Shown here: positions 36,501-47,531 of the stretch, one piece after another
Layout of the letters: every line of letters begins with the position of its first letter
How positions within the stretch are numbered: position 1 is the stretch's first letter
From: Spirodela intermedia
Lineage: Eukaryota > Streptophyta > Magnoliopsida > Alismatales > Araceae
Assembly (NCBI GenBank): GCA_902729315.2
Contig: LR746280.1
Location: forward strand, 495,001 to 559,000
Length of the DNA: 64,000 nt
Reading direction: 5' to 3'
The notes under the pieces: model-generated
What the model saw: only the letters and a program-made list of their open reading frames with translations
The model's database searches: none
What the model was told of the DNA's origin: nothing
Program-made: the position numbers and the translations under genes

Positions 36501-39500
36501 AATGGCACATCACCAGAAGGCACATGTATGACGTAAGACAAATGATTCTAACTGAAGGTAGATTCCCTTACAGGATAAACAAATCTCATTAAAAAATAAT
36601 ATAATGGTGTCAATGAGTGAACATGACCTGCATAGATACACTAATAAAACACAGAAACCCATCACAGCAGACGATTAAACGTTACAGAGAATGATCACGA
36701 ACTAAATAATAAATACATTTCAATCAAACGTTAATCAATAGTACATATTAAAATTGAAAATATCGATGAAAATGGCATAAAAAGTACTCAGGCAGAAAGA
36801 TCATCCTCAATGACTTCCTGACCCAAAATAGTAGCTTACGTGAATTTGGAATTTTGAGAACTTACAGAGTGTGTGATATTTTCAAGGGAATCAACGATGC
36901 AGTGGGCATAATCGTAACTTGGGTATATGCACCACTTGTCTCCAGCATGTGGATGGGGTGCAAACTGTACAGAAAATGGAGAAACGTCAGCAACGTCTGT
37001 TCACACAATTTTTTAAGAAAATTATATTTGAGTGCGCTTGCCTTTATGCGGTACGCTATCAAATCATACATATTTTTGTTATCACTCTGCATATCTTGCT
37101 TCATCCTAAGTGTTGCCTTGCCCTCATCAATCAGACCACGTCTCATTTCGTCAAATAGCTTAAGTGACTCAGAAATTGGTCTATCTCTCCAGGGGCTGTT
37201 CATCATTTTTTCCCGGTATTCTTTTACCTCCTCTGGTGTCTAAAAGAAAAACATGGAGAAACATAGAATAAACATTTTGAACAGACATTGTCTCGAAAAC
37301 CTCATAGTCATAAAAAATGGCTCCATATAGTGCATTTTATTCATATCACTAGAGCATGTGCTTTGAATGTACCTGATGATCAACATATGCATAACCATTG
37401 CGAATCAACTCCACTGCTAGGTCATATAACTCTTGGAAGTAATCGCTTGTGTAGGTTACCTGAAAAGGAGCAGATATGTAGGCTACAGAAAAAGGCATCT
37501 TAGAATACAAAAGCAATATACCTTAAAAGGCTTCCAACCCATCCACTCAACAATCTCTTGGATATGATCAATATATTCTTGTTTCTCAGCTTCGGGATTT
37601 GTGTCATCAAACCTGTCACAAAAGTACTTAGAATATGTTAACGGAATCAAGATAGAACTATGAAAGTAATCACCAAAGAAATGAATACAATTAGGGCATA
37701 ACATCATTTGAGAAATGACATAGCCGAATATGTTTTTACCTCAGATAACAACAACCATCTCTGTCCTTTGCCAGGCCAAAATCGATGAACATAGCCTGTG
37801 TTCATATTACTACATTAGAAAACTACCGCCACTTGAGACAATTGCAGAGCTACATAATTTTTATCTTAAAGGTGAATGAATACCTTGGCATGACCAATAT
37901 GCAGATACCCATTTGGTTCAGGAGGGAATCGAGTAAATACTTTACCACCAGTTACTTTCAAATGATTCTCTAGCTTGTCTTTTGTGTTGTGAGTACGCCA
38001 TATGGTTCCATCACTGAAAAATATTTCAGTATGGACCTAGCAAATGCACCCAAATCAAATGAGCATGTGAAAATTAGACATGGCTAGGCACTAACATTTT
38101 AAGAAATATCACAATAAAGTTACATTGAACATTCCATAAAGAAAATGTAGTTAATTGTAAAATCAAAATACTCAAGATGAAGACTACAAGCTGAAAATTG
38201 CCTCTATGTAAACTAGAGTCGATCCAATTTAATTCGTAAAATTTCAGTATAGGGCGATTAAACCCAAGTTAACATAGTGAATGAAACCACAAAAACTAGG
38301 TGCAATGAAGGTGAGCGAAACAACAAAGTCTAGGTGTAATGTCTTCATATACTAAACAGGTTCACTGTAACCCTATTCGTAGCAAAAAACTTATAAGGCC
38401 AGTACGATCACGATAATTATCCGCAAACCTTTCGAATCTACTGAGAGGATTAATCTGACAACCTTCTCCCATCCTTTGTGAGAGTTACAAAGTAAATCTC
38501 TTGCACCTTATGCCAGAGTTGAAATATTTTATCTTAAAAGCAGAACGGAAATGTTGGTAAATGACAGAAATGCTAGAGAGTTGGTTCTCAAGTATGAAGG
38601 GAATCTGTCATATAATCTATTCCGGAGTTTTTCTTTATGTTTATTATCTTCATAGACAACAGTTTGTCATCTCACTGCTTTATCTGCTATATCAGAGAGG
38701 TGGAAATTCGGAATAATATCATCCCTCTTACCTGTGTTTTCTTCTGTTTTCAGTACGTTTTAAATTTATGTTGGCTTCCACCAAAAAACCTCACAAAAAG
38801 CATAAGGTAGTCATCCTTCAGTTATGAGCGAGAAAATTCACAACCTATTAAAGTTTCAACACAAGATTTACTGACAAATGTATTAGAAATCCAGTCAAAC
38901 ACATAAAACCAAAGTGAATGTTTCTTCTTATCACATGAAGCAGAGTGAATGCTTCTAGCAAAGTGAGAGAGAGAAACTTTCATTCACCTTAAGGTTATCT
39001 TCCGGCTTTGGAAATATAGAAAATGGGTTAAGTTCTTCCTCAGATGGTGGGGGCACGGCAACTGTCACAACACTTTTTTCCTAGAAGCAAAATCAGATAA
39101 TAAAGGAAAAACAGATTATGAAGAGAAAAATAAGAATCGCTCTCATTCAGCATGAAAATTAATTGCGCTAAGTGGATGCCCACCTCAGCTTTTGCAGGCT
39201 TCTCCTTCTTCTTTTTGACGGGTTTTTCATCATCTGCAGCAGTTCTATCACCAAGTATTCCTTTAAGTCTCCTATCAATAGTTTCCTGTAAAGAGAGGAA
39301 AAGTTCCAGTATGACCTAAGTTTAAGTAAACTAGAAAATGAGGTAAATAAATTAATTTCTACCTTCACAATCTTTGCATCAGACCATGGATGCCACTTTC
39401 GAACTTGTCCACATAAATTACCGACTGAACTTCCAAAGAAAATGGATGTGCATCAGCTAACGTCTTAAAATGTCATGCTTCTAAAAAGCAATGCTCAAAC

Positions 39501-42500
39501 GTAAACAATTTTTTTTTACCATTTATTCGATAACGTTGTTCCAGGATAGCGTTCATGTTCTCTTCGATAACAACCGAAACTGTAGCCTCAATTTCTTCAA
39601 CTGAAACTTCTGCCCCTGCTCGCAAAACAAATATAACTATAAAAATATGACAAGAGAAATATATTTCTCTGGAAAACAGCTTGTTATAATGCTACTTGAC
39701 TTCACAAAATGCACCATCTTTAGAAAATATCTTGAAAACGTTATGAACTATGCATCATCACTCGAATCAGTGTCTCCAAGATGCTGTCAACTGCTGCATT
39801 TGGAACGACACCCATACCAGACCTTCGGGATATTATTATCTTAGTAATACACTTAAATTCACCAAATTAATTTAAATGGTTTTTCACATACCGAAGTATA
39901 TTCTTGATGTCTCTAAACGACTAAATGCTAAATTTTAAAAAAAATCTGAATATTTAGTTGAATATTTAATTGAATATTTATTTTAAAAAAATTAGTGTAT
40001 CATAAATTTATCATACATAATCTGTCAACACAAGTAGCGATTATTCATTATTTCAGAAAGAGAGCTGTCAACCAAATGCCATTCCTTCTCACCAAGACTT
40101 CTGGTGGGCATCTCTATCTATAGTGCAAACAAGAAAACCCTATTGCCTGTCAATAGCACCTGATAGGTTATCTTTGTGCTCAAAAGGCAATGTTTACGGA
40201 ACTGTTAGAAAACTACACACATTCCTATGATGGAAAAAAGAGAAGTTTTGTTTACTGGAACCTGCAAATCTTCTTTCAAAGAAAACCCTCCATAAATTTT
40301 CTAATTAAAAGTGATATTACGTTGTTATGTCTCCACAGGTAAACACAATAAAGAATGTACTGCCAAATAACTCATAAATAGCTACATAAATAGTATACAA
40401 TCTTATTGTTATTCACTTGAGATGAAAAGGATTCATTAACCAAAACATTGCTACATGGTATTACAAGAAAGATTGTCATCATTGAACTATCCGCTAAAGA
40501 TAATTACTCACATTATGGTCAAAAAAATTCTAAAAAGGCATACCTACACCACATGCTTTTTCAAAAGCACTCCAATCACATTTTTCAGGGCCAACATTTG
40601 CAAGAAATGACCGAGCTGATTCTACTTGAGCAGAGCTTTTAATCTGTAAAAAACCGTGATGCAATACATGAGAAAATAGACCAGTGTGCCCAATATTCAT
40701 TGGTCCAAGAATCAAATGCGACAAGACTGACAGAACAGTCTGTATCATTAAATCATTTACTTTTTTTGGTGTTTCATCTAAGGCAAAAAATATGCCAATG
40801 ATAAATGTAAAAATAAACATACATGCCTAGTCTATACTTGACCAGACATGCCAGTAAATGCATTATGCTGATGGTACAAAACAAAGAACCATGACATGGT
40901 ATACCCAAAATAAGAAATCAACTCATGCAGCACATGCAAAATGATAACGAATGGAACTGACTGTGACCAAACACACAATGGTATGTTCACTTCGCAGAAC
41001 CCTGTCATGGTCAACGGGTCAGCTATTGTCCAATAAATGATATCAAAAGAAAAGAAAAAGTTACAATGAAGATTTCAAATGTACCTTAGATGTAACAATA
41101 TATTCTTGAACCAGAAAGGACCTATGGACAAGGGCATTTGCTGGATACTTGGTTGCAACCTGCCACGTGAGACCAAAGATTTGTTTAAATAAATATGCAT
41201 GAAAGTTTGCCCACAAAAAATATCATACAATAAGTCGGTTACCATATATAGCAGGTTCCCAACATTCTTGCTGCAGCCATCAACAACACCTGCCTGTCAA
41301 CATGCATGAAAAAAGAGGAACATCATTCAAGTCATGCGTCATGCATCATAATACGAATGTATATTTATATATATGACTCTAATCATAAATATTGGCGAAC
41401 ATGGTGATCTGCGTAAAGAATAATTTGTCCAGATGCAATACACCTAATCGTATTACAAGGCAACTTAACATACAAGGCAATATAGTCACTTTATGTTCAA
41501 TATATATGATGCATTATACAGATGATTTACATGTAACCACGGATTTTGCAATTAGCTTCAGGATGACTGAAACCATGCTCCTGTAATTCTAATGCAAATT
41601 ATCTATAAGCGGTATATTTATCAGCCACGATACATTATCACTTACTAAATGAGGACAGGAAGAATTTGACTCCTCACAGCTTCAGAGATTACAAAATATT
41701 TTCTATGAGGCCGACTGAAACGGGAAGGATTTTCTACTCATGCTCAGTTTCGTATGTTAAGGAAATGAAACCCATCCCTCCCCGCAGACCAAAAAAATCA
41801 AGTTTTCAGTAAGTATATTTTTTCGGAATATTTGTAGCTTTCATTCCTTATGGATCCGCTCATTCATCTTTACAGAATTTGGATTTAATCATTTAAAGAA
41901 GAAGACGAAGAACCTCCCACCAGAGTAAGTTTTGCTAGAGAAAGATTCTCAATGAAATGATGGTCTTAGCTCCCAAGACCGCATGACCAATTGAACACCC
42001 GGTCAATGGAAAAGGGATAAATAAATGAAATCAAGCAAGTTCCAAAACCGGCATGGCGTGAACTGCTATAAAGAATTGACCAGCATTCTCTGCAACACAA
42101 CCATTCTATTTCCTTCCCGCCACAGGCCCGCGTGCATGAGCGTGCACTCCGATGAGAGAAACCTCGAACGCAGATTTAGATAATGGATGCGTCTCCTCAT
42201 TTCCATAGTGAAAACATGCACATCTTCGGCCCTCACGCTACGAACAATCGCTAATAATTATGCTCGAAAATCTGAAGCAAGCGACCAGCACGCATGTAAT
42301 TCATAAAGAAATTAAGTTTTATCGCGCTGACCGCGCGGCACAATGCCCACTTCAACGAGCGTCGGCGCAAGTCAATTCACTTGGGCACCAAGAGCAACAT
42401 CAGGGGATACCTCTTTGATGACGGCGTTGAGGTTAGCGGTGACTTTCCCATTTACGAGCGCATTCTCGGCCGTGCGCTTGTCCAAGCCGATGCCGAGGAA

Positions 42501-42527
42501 CAAATCCAGCGGCTGCTTCTCCCCCAT
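33545..42527 (-). CDS. GlnRS: Glutaminyl-tRNA synthetase, cytosolic
   Basis: Charges tRNA-Gln with glutamine; class I synthetase. Twenty-three exons in order: 42527-42411, 41293-41243, 41159-41085, 40643-40544, 39609-39520, 39424-39363, 39285-39184, 39080-38988, 38036-37884, 37795-37740, 37612-37522, 37459-37373, 37239-37042, 36964-36866, 36276-36145, 36040-35904, 35359-35260, 35178-35083, 34623-34523, 34428-34326, 34220-34131, 34046-33914, 33636-33545. They total 2358 nt, 785 aa, close to the Arabidopsis length. The N-terminal part is the RNA-binding appended domain of eukaryotic GlnRS with a Lys-rich linker near residue 180. HIGH is at 276-279 and the KMSKS counterpart VMSKR near 497-501. 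The C-terminal anticodon-binding barrels end DSYTKAK. The intron after the exon ending at 37042 starts with GC. Head-to-head with WHY1. Confidence 0.95.
33656..33677. repeat. Poly-A tract in last GlnRS intron
   Basis: About 21 consecutive A on the plus strand, which is poly-T in the direction of transcription, just upstream of the acceptor of the last GlnRS exon. Confidence 0.9.
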
Positions 42528-43241
42528 CCCTCCGGCCCTGCCCTGCGCGACACCCAACGCCAGACGACTTGGGAGACGCGGATTGAGAGAGACTTCTCTT
42601 AGCCTTCGACAATCCAATTCCGGCACCTGCAAGCGGCAGGAGAGGAGCCCCACAAGCGGAGATGTCAACGGAAAAACCCTAAAAGCAGAGATTACTCACT
42701 GGTCTGTATATATAGAGCTATGACGCAGGAAAAGTGCCGACCAAGTTAGCGAGAACATAGTCGACTGTCCAGAGGTGGCATCTGGCGCGTCAACACCACG
42801 TTAGCCAAATGAAGCAAGAAGGTACAGCGTATCGACCGCCCGTTTCTTTTGACCCCTGGTTGACCTCGCCCATTGTTAAAAATTGATATATATAACAAAT
42901 TTTATTGCGTCAAAAAAGGGTTTTGAGACCCAATTATTATATTTAATTAAATATAAAATAAATTGGTGTAAACTAACCAGGCCTGGTCGGGCTGATAAAT
43001 AGACCTCGTAATAGGCCCATATTCATGTCAGCCCATTAAAGCTAGTCATACGTATTGGCCGATTTGATCTATCTATCCGTTATGGTTTCCGTTAACGGAT
43101 ACCCTGTCCGATATTCGGAACAGAGCAAGCGGCTGATTCGTATCTCCTCTGCAGAGCGGACAGAAACGTCGAAGAGACAGCGATAAAACCGCCTAAAACC
43201 CTCTCTCTCTCTCTCTCTCTCTCGCCGGAGGCTTGTTGGAG
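42528..43241. promoter_or_regulatory. Bidirectional upstream region of GlnRS and WHY1
   Basis: 714 bp separate the two start codons. It contains site II-like motifs (GGCCCAT near 43014, AGCCCATT near 43034), an AT-rich block around 42880-42965 and a (CT)n tract at 43200-43223 in the WHY1 leader. The frame upstream of the GlnRS ATG stays open for 47 codons but has no ATG. Confidence 0.5.
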
Positions 43242-46200
43242 ATGGAGCTTCTTTCGTCTTCTGTCCCTCTTCGAAACCCTAAGATCTCGTCGTCCGTCCT
43301 CCTCTCCCCGACGCCCGCAGGGAAGGTTTTCCTGCCCAGAACATCTAACTCCGTGAAGAGGGCCTTCTCCTTGAAATGCAGCAGGGCCGACTTCTACGAG
43401 ACGCAGCAGCAGAAGGTCTCCGGACCAGGGGAAGGAGGTGCGGCTCTTACAACGTCTGGCCTGCCAGACGCCATCGCCTAGAGACGGGAATGTTTCTGTA
43501 CTTCTAATTTGGGCAGGCCATCTTCTAAACACGAAGTCTGAGCTTCTTTCATTCGCATGCAGCTCCGATGGCTAAAGTTTTCGTGGGGCACTCCATATAC
43601 AAGGGGAAGGCGGCGCTTACAGTGGAGCCGAGGGCGCCGGAATTCACACCATTAGACGTAACTCAAGCCTTCCCAGAATTTCAGCTAACTTCTATGAAAC
43701 TCTTAGGCCCCTTTCAGCTCTGGTAACTCGCGGACGCTACTTGAGTGCAGTCCGGAGCTTACAAATTGTCGAGGGAGGGTTGCATCTTTCTCCAGTTCGC
43801 CCCAGCGGTGGGAACCCGGCAATATGACTGGAACAGGAAGCAGGTTACTGGCAATATTTCTCGTGCACTGGAATTATTGACTGTTGTTTTCTGTCAGTTT
43901 ATGGTTGAGATGAAAGCTAAATGCCATGGCACGCTCGTCAGCCATGCTATGAAAACATGGAATCGCATCCCTAGTGAGTAGAAGGCGAGACGCCGTTGAC
44001 AACCATTGATGCATGCATGAGGTTATCCATGAGCCCTGCTGTAGTGTGAATTGATTATCATATCAGTCGACCATTTTTCCATGGCTCAAGAATGTTCTTG
44101 CTGGCTTCAAAATATTCTGAAACAGAGTGAGGGAAATCGATGAAGAAATTACGATGCTGTTTAGCCTATCCAGATGTATACACTCGATGTGGGATTTTTC
44201 TGGAGAGTCGAGAGTTTCCTCTTTTAGAAGGTTAAGTAAGGGCAAGTAGACGAGTTATGTTTTGACAACTGCAAATACATGGTCTGATAACTTCCTTAGA
44301 TGCTCTTGTTAATACTTTTTTCTTTGTGAAAAAATATTTCCCATCATGGAAAATTCTCTCCAGTAAGTATCTCATGATATAAAGTAAGAAGATATAATGT
44401 CCCATAGAGTTCTTAGTGTTTTATTACGGTAACTTAGATGGTAATATACTTATCTTTGGAGGGAGAAGAAGCCCCTCATCCCACTGAAAACCAGGAGATA
44501 CTGACTGAGGAGTTCCTCGAAACAAAGTCCTTTAGGGGGAGAGGGTAATACTTTAACTTCTCAAAGATTATCCAAATACAGGGAACAGATCATCTCCGGA
44601 GAGAAAAGACTTGGAATCCTTAGGGGGCGAGAGTCTCATTAACCTTATGGGCTTTGAGGGATGGTGTTAATAGTGCCACACTTTTCTTCGGTGGACCTTA
44701 ACCGTGCCTATGGGGGTTGTAGGGCATTATTCTTGCTTAAACTTCAGCTTTCCCTGATATCAGTTTTGATTTTGTGATCACATAAAATGGATATGATGGG
44801 AATTTTTCAATATTTTGTTCTTATTTCCAGGTGTTCTCGCTGTCTGTTTCTGAGATTGGAACGTTGATGAACCTCGGGGCAAAGGATTCGTGTGAATTTT
44901 TCCACGATCCATTTAAAGGAAAGAGGTACCTGAGCCATAATTCTCTCGTTGATTTTTCATAAAAAAAAATAAAATCTTTTCCTTAGGGGAGAAAAATGTT
45001 AGCAATAACTAGATCATGGATTCGGAAATGTTTCCTGCATTCATTTTATTTCGTTCCTGTGTGGGCATAAATATACTTCATTTTATTAACTAGATCATGG
45101 ATGTTCATGAATTCCTAAAGTTCTCATATGATACTTTTGTGATTGGGAAGAACTCCCGACATGTATCATTTGTACGGCAGTGAGGGGGGCATGGAAGGTT
45201 ATGGATGAGGGTTTCATTCCCCCCTGGGCGGGAGGAATTTAGTGCCCCAAATGCGCGTTCGTCTATGAAAGAAAGGGAAGATGAAATATGCTCTAGCTTT
45301 GTTAAGTTGAAGTATATTATTTTTTAATGTAATACATCCAGATGTGCTAATGAGGACTCGAATAGTTGTTTGTTTATGAATTTGAAAAAATCATCTGGAA
45401 TATTTGTTTTCCTTGCAGCGATGAGGGGAAGATCCGCAAGATTCTGAAGGCTGAGCCTTTTCCGGATGGCGGTGGCCACTTCTTCAATCTCAGTAAAATC
45501 CATCTTCCCTCTTATAATCCGTTCAATGGAAAACTTCCTAATTATATCTTTCAACAAAAAAAAACTAAGGTAATTTGACATCATCATGCATGTGGATCAG
45601 TTCCAAGAACAGGGGACCAGAATCAATGCATCAGGCTAAATAGAGATGGATTTTCCTAATGTTCTTCGTGCTTCATTGAAGAACTACCCAGATAGGCCCT
45701 CATATCTGGAAATACCCATGGATTTTGCCATCCATATGATGCTCCTCTGCATCTTCCCTCTTATAATCCGTTCAATAGATAATTTCCTAATTATATGCTT
45801 CAACAAAAAAAAAGAAGGTAATTTGACACCATCATGCATGTGGATCAGTTCCAAGAACAGGGGATCAAAATCTCTTGCGAATGCACCAGGCTAAGTAGAG
45901 ATGGATTGCACTCGTGTTCTTCATGCTTCATTAAAGAACTACCCAGATGGGCCATCATATCTGGAAATACCCAAGAATTTCCTCTGCCGTCTTGGTTTTC
46001 TCATTTATTTTTTTAATTTATTTTTATTTTCAGGCGTTCAAAACCGGCTCCAGAATGTGGATGAGAATATTTACATCCCCATCACCAGAGCAGAGTTCAC
46101 AGTTCTCAACTCGGCCTTCAATGTACGTCTTGCTTCTACTGTTTTAGTTAGTCCCTTTGCTGAGCAGATTTGGTGAGACTGAGACCGCCGTTGCATTGAT

Positions 46201-46340
46201 TTCCTTCCCCCCTGCAATCACAGTTTGTCATTCCATACTTTCTTGGGTGGCATGCGTTTGTGGATTCCATGAAGTGCGAGGATAGCATGCGCTCCAATGG
46301 CGTGGTCCGATCTGGTGCTGAGTCTGAGTGGGGAAGATGA
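43242..46340 (+). CDS. WHY1: WHIRLY single-stranded DNA-binding protein, plastid-targeted
   Basis: WHIRLY proteins bind single-stranded DNA in plastids and nucleus, protect plastid genome stability and act in defence gene control (family knowledge). Exons: 43242-43437, 43563-43657, 43751-43843, 44831-44925, 45419-45492, 46034-46122, 46224-46340; 759 nt, 252 aa, in frame. Residues 1-50 are Ser/Arg-rich and acid-poor, as in a chloroplast transit peptide. The WHIRLY core includes the ssDNA-binding motif KGKAAL at 79-84, VEPRAPEF, QYDWNRKQVFSLS, the CEFFHDPFKGKSDEGK block and IYIPITRAEF. The acidic C-terminal tail ends with an aromatic patch (SEWGR). ATG chosen at 43242; the upstream in-frame TTG codons are not starts. 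Intron 5 contains a tandem duplication. WHY1 versus WHY3 cannot be decided. Confidence 0.93.
45501..45973. repeat. Tandem duplication of about 249 bp in WHY1 intron 5
   Basis: CATCTTCCCTCTTATAATCC begins at 45501 and again at 45750. The two copies align over about 220 bp with perhaps 10-15 percent substitutions and small indels (shared blocks CATCATGCATGTGGATCAG and GAACTACCCAGAT), so the duplication is fairly old. It lies wholly within the intron. Confidence 0.85.
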
Positions 46341-46540
46341 ACCGGTTCTGGGAGGAATGCTGGAGGTGGGCATGGCTGCAGCGGCTCTTCTGCCATGGTT
46401 TTGGGGTCTCCCAGTGTTAAATATATCTGGTTCCATGGAATGTTGGGGTCTCCGTTTTAGGGGATTCTCCCATGTTTTTGTATCGGCGTTTTCAGCTTCA
46501 AGAACACCGTTGAATATTGGTGAACAAGACCCAAGTTCTC
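46341..46540. other. 3' flank of WHY1
   Basis: Presumed 3' UTR and spacer; no gene is visible. Confidence 0.5.
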
Positions 46541-46993
46541 TGCCTCTGCCTCTCTCTCTCTCCCTCTCTGTCTCTGTCTCTCTCTCTCTCTCCCCCCTCT
46601 CTCTGTCTGTCTGTCTCTCTCTCTCTCTCTCCCCCTATCTCTGTCTCTCTCCCTCTCTCTCTCTCTCCCACTCTCTCCCCCTATATCTCTCTCTCCCACT
46701 CTCTCCCCCTATATCTCTCTCTCTCCCTATCTCTGTCTCTCTCCCTCTCTCTCTCCCTCTCTCCCCTATCTCTCTCCCTCTCTCCCCTATCTCTGTCTCT
46801 CTCCTATCTCTCTCTCCTCTCTCCCCTATCTCTGTCTCTCTCCCTCTCTCTCTCTCCCTCTCTCCCCTATCTCTGTTTCTCTCCCTCTCTCTCTCTCCCA
46901 ATCTCTCCCCTCTCTCTCTCTCTCTCTCTCTCCCCCTCTCTCTCTCTCTCTCTCTCTCCCCCTCTCTCTCTCTCTCCCTCCCTCCTCTCTCCC

Positions 46994-47026
<33 letters not shown>

Positions 47027-47043
47027 GCCTGCCTCTGTCTCTC
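46541..47043. repeat. About 500-bp pure pyrimidine tract, (CT)n with higher-order repeats
   Basis: Almost uninterrupted C/T on the plus strand with occasional G or A. Within it, phrases such as CCCCTATCTCTGTCTCTCTC recur at irregular intervals, so it is a minisatellite built on (CT)n. Long frames across it (poly Ser-Leu or Arg-Glu) are artefacts. It lies between WHY1 and the V-ATPase gene. Confidence 0.97.
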
Positions 47044-47531
47044 ACCCTCGATGGCTCTCCCTCTCCAGTGGATGAGGACCACTGAATCATCGGTCCACGT
47101 ACATCCCATAAGACGGGTAATTTCACAAATAATGAGTAGTTAATGTGTTATTTTGTAAATTACAAAATAGCCATAACACGAGGGTCGACTAGTAGGAGCC
47201 TGTTCCACGTTGCGCTTTGTATTTCCGTACACACGAAACTCATAACTATACTATATCCGTATATGACCTCATTGTTATCATAATTGTGGTGGTGGGATCG
47301 AATTCAAAAATACACTGGGATAATCGGTAATCATAATTTATCAAGGGGTATATTGTAAATTATTTGGGTATGTACCTCCCTTCTGCTTCCCCCTTCTCAT
47401 TTTCTTCCGTTCTCGATCAGTTCCTGTGAGTTTCAGGATCCTGATCGCGTTTCCGGTGAGCTCCAGCGAAGAGTCTCCGGCCTCCACCGCGGATCTGGTG
47501 GCGTGTGCGGCGAATTGCTACCCTGGTGAAG

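Noticed and set aside
42528-42668. N-terminal extension of GlnRS that could be an organelle-targeting peptide
   Set aside because: The frame is open for 47 codons but its first codon is TTG and no in-frame ATG occurs before MGEKQP, which matches the usual family start.
46297-47143. Long Ser-Leu and Arg-Glu rich frames
   Set aside because: They are translations of the (CT)n tract and its complement.
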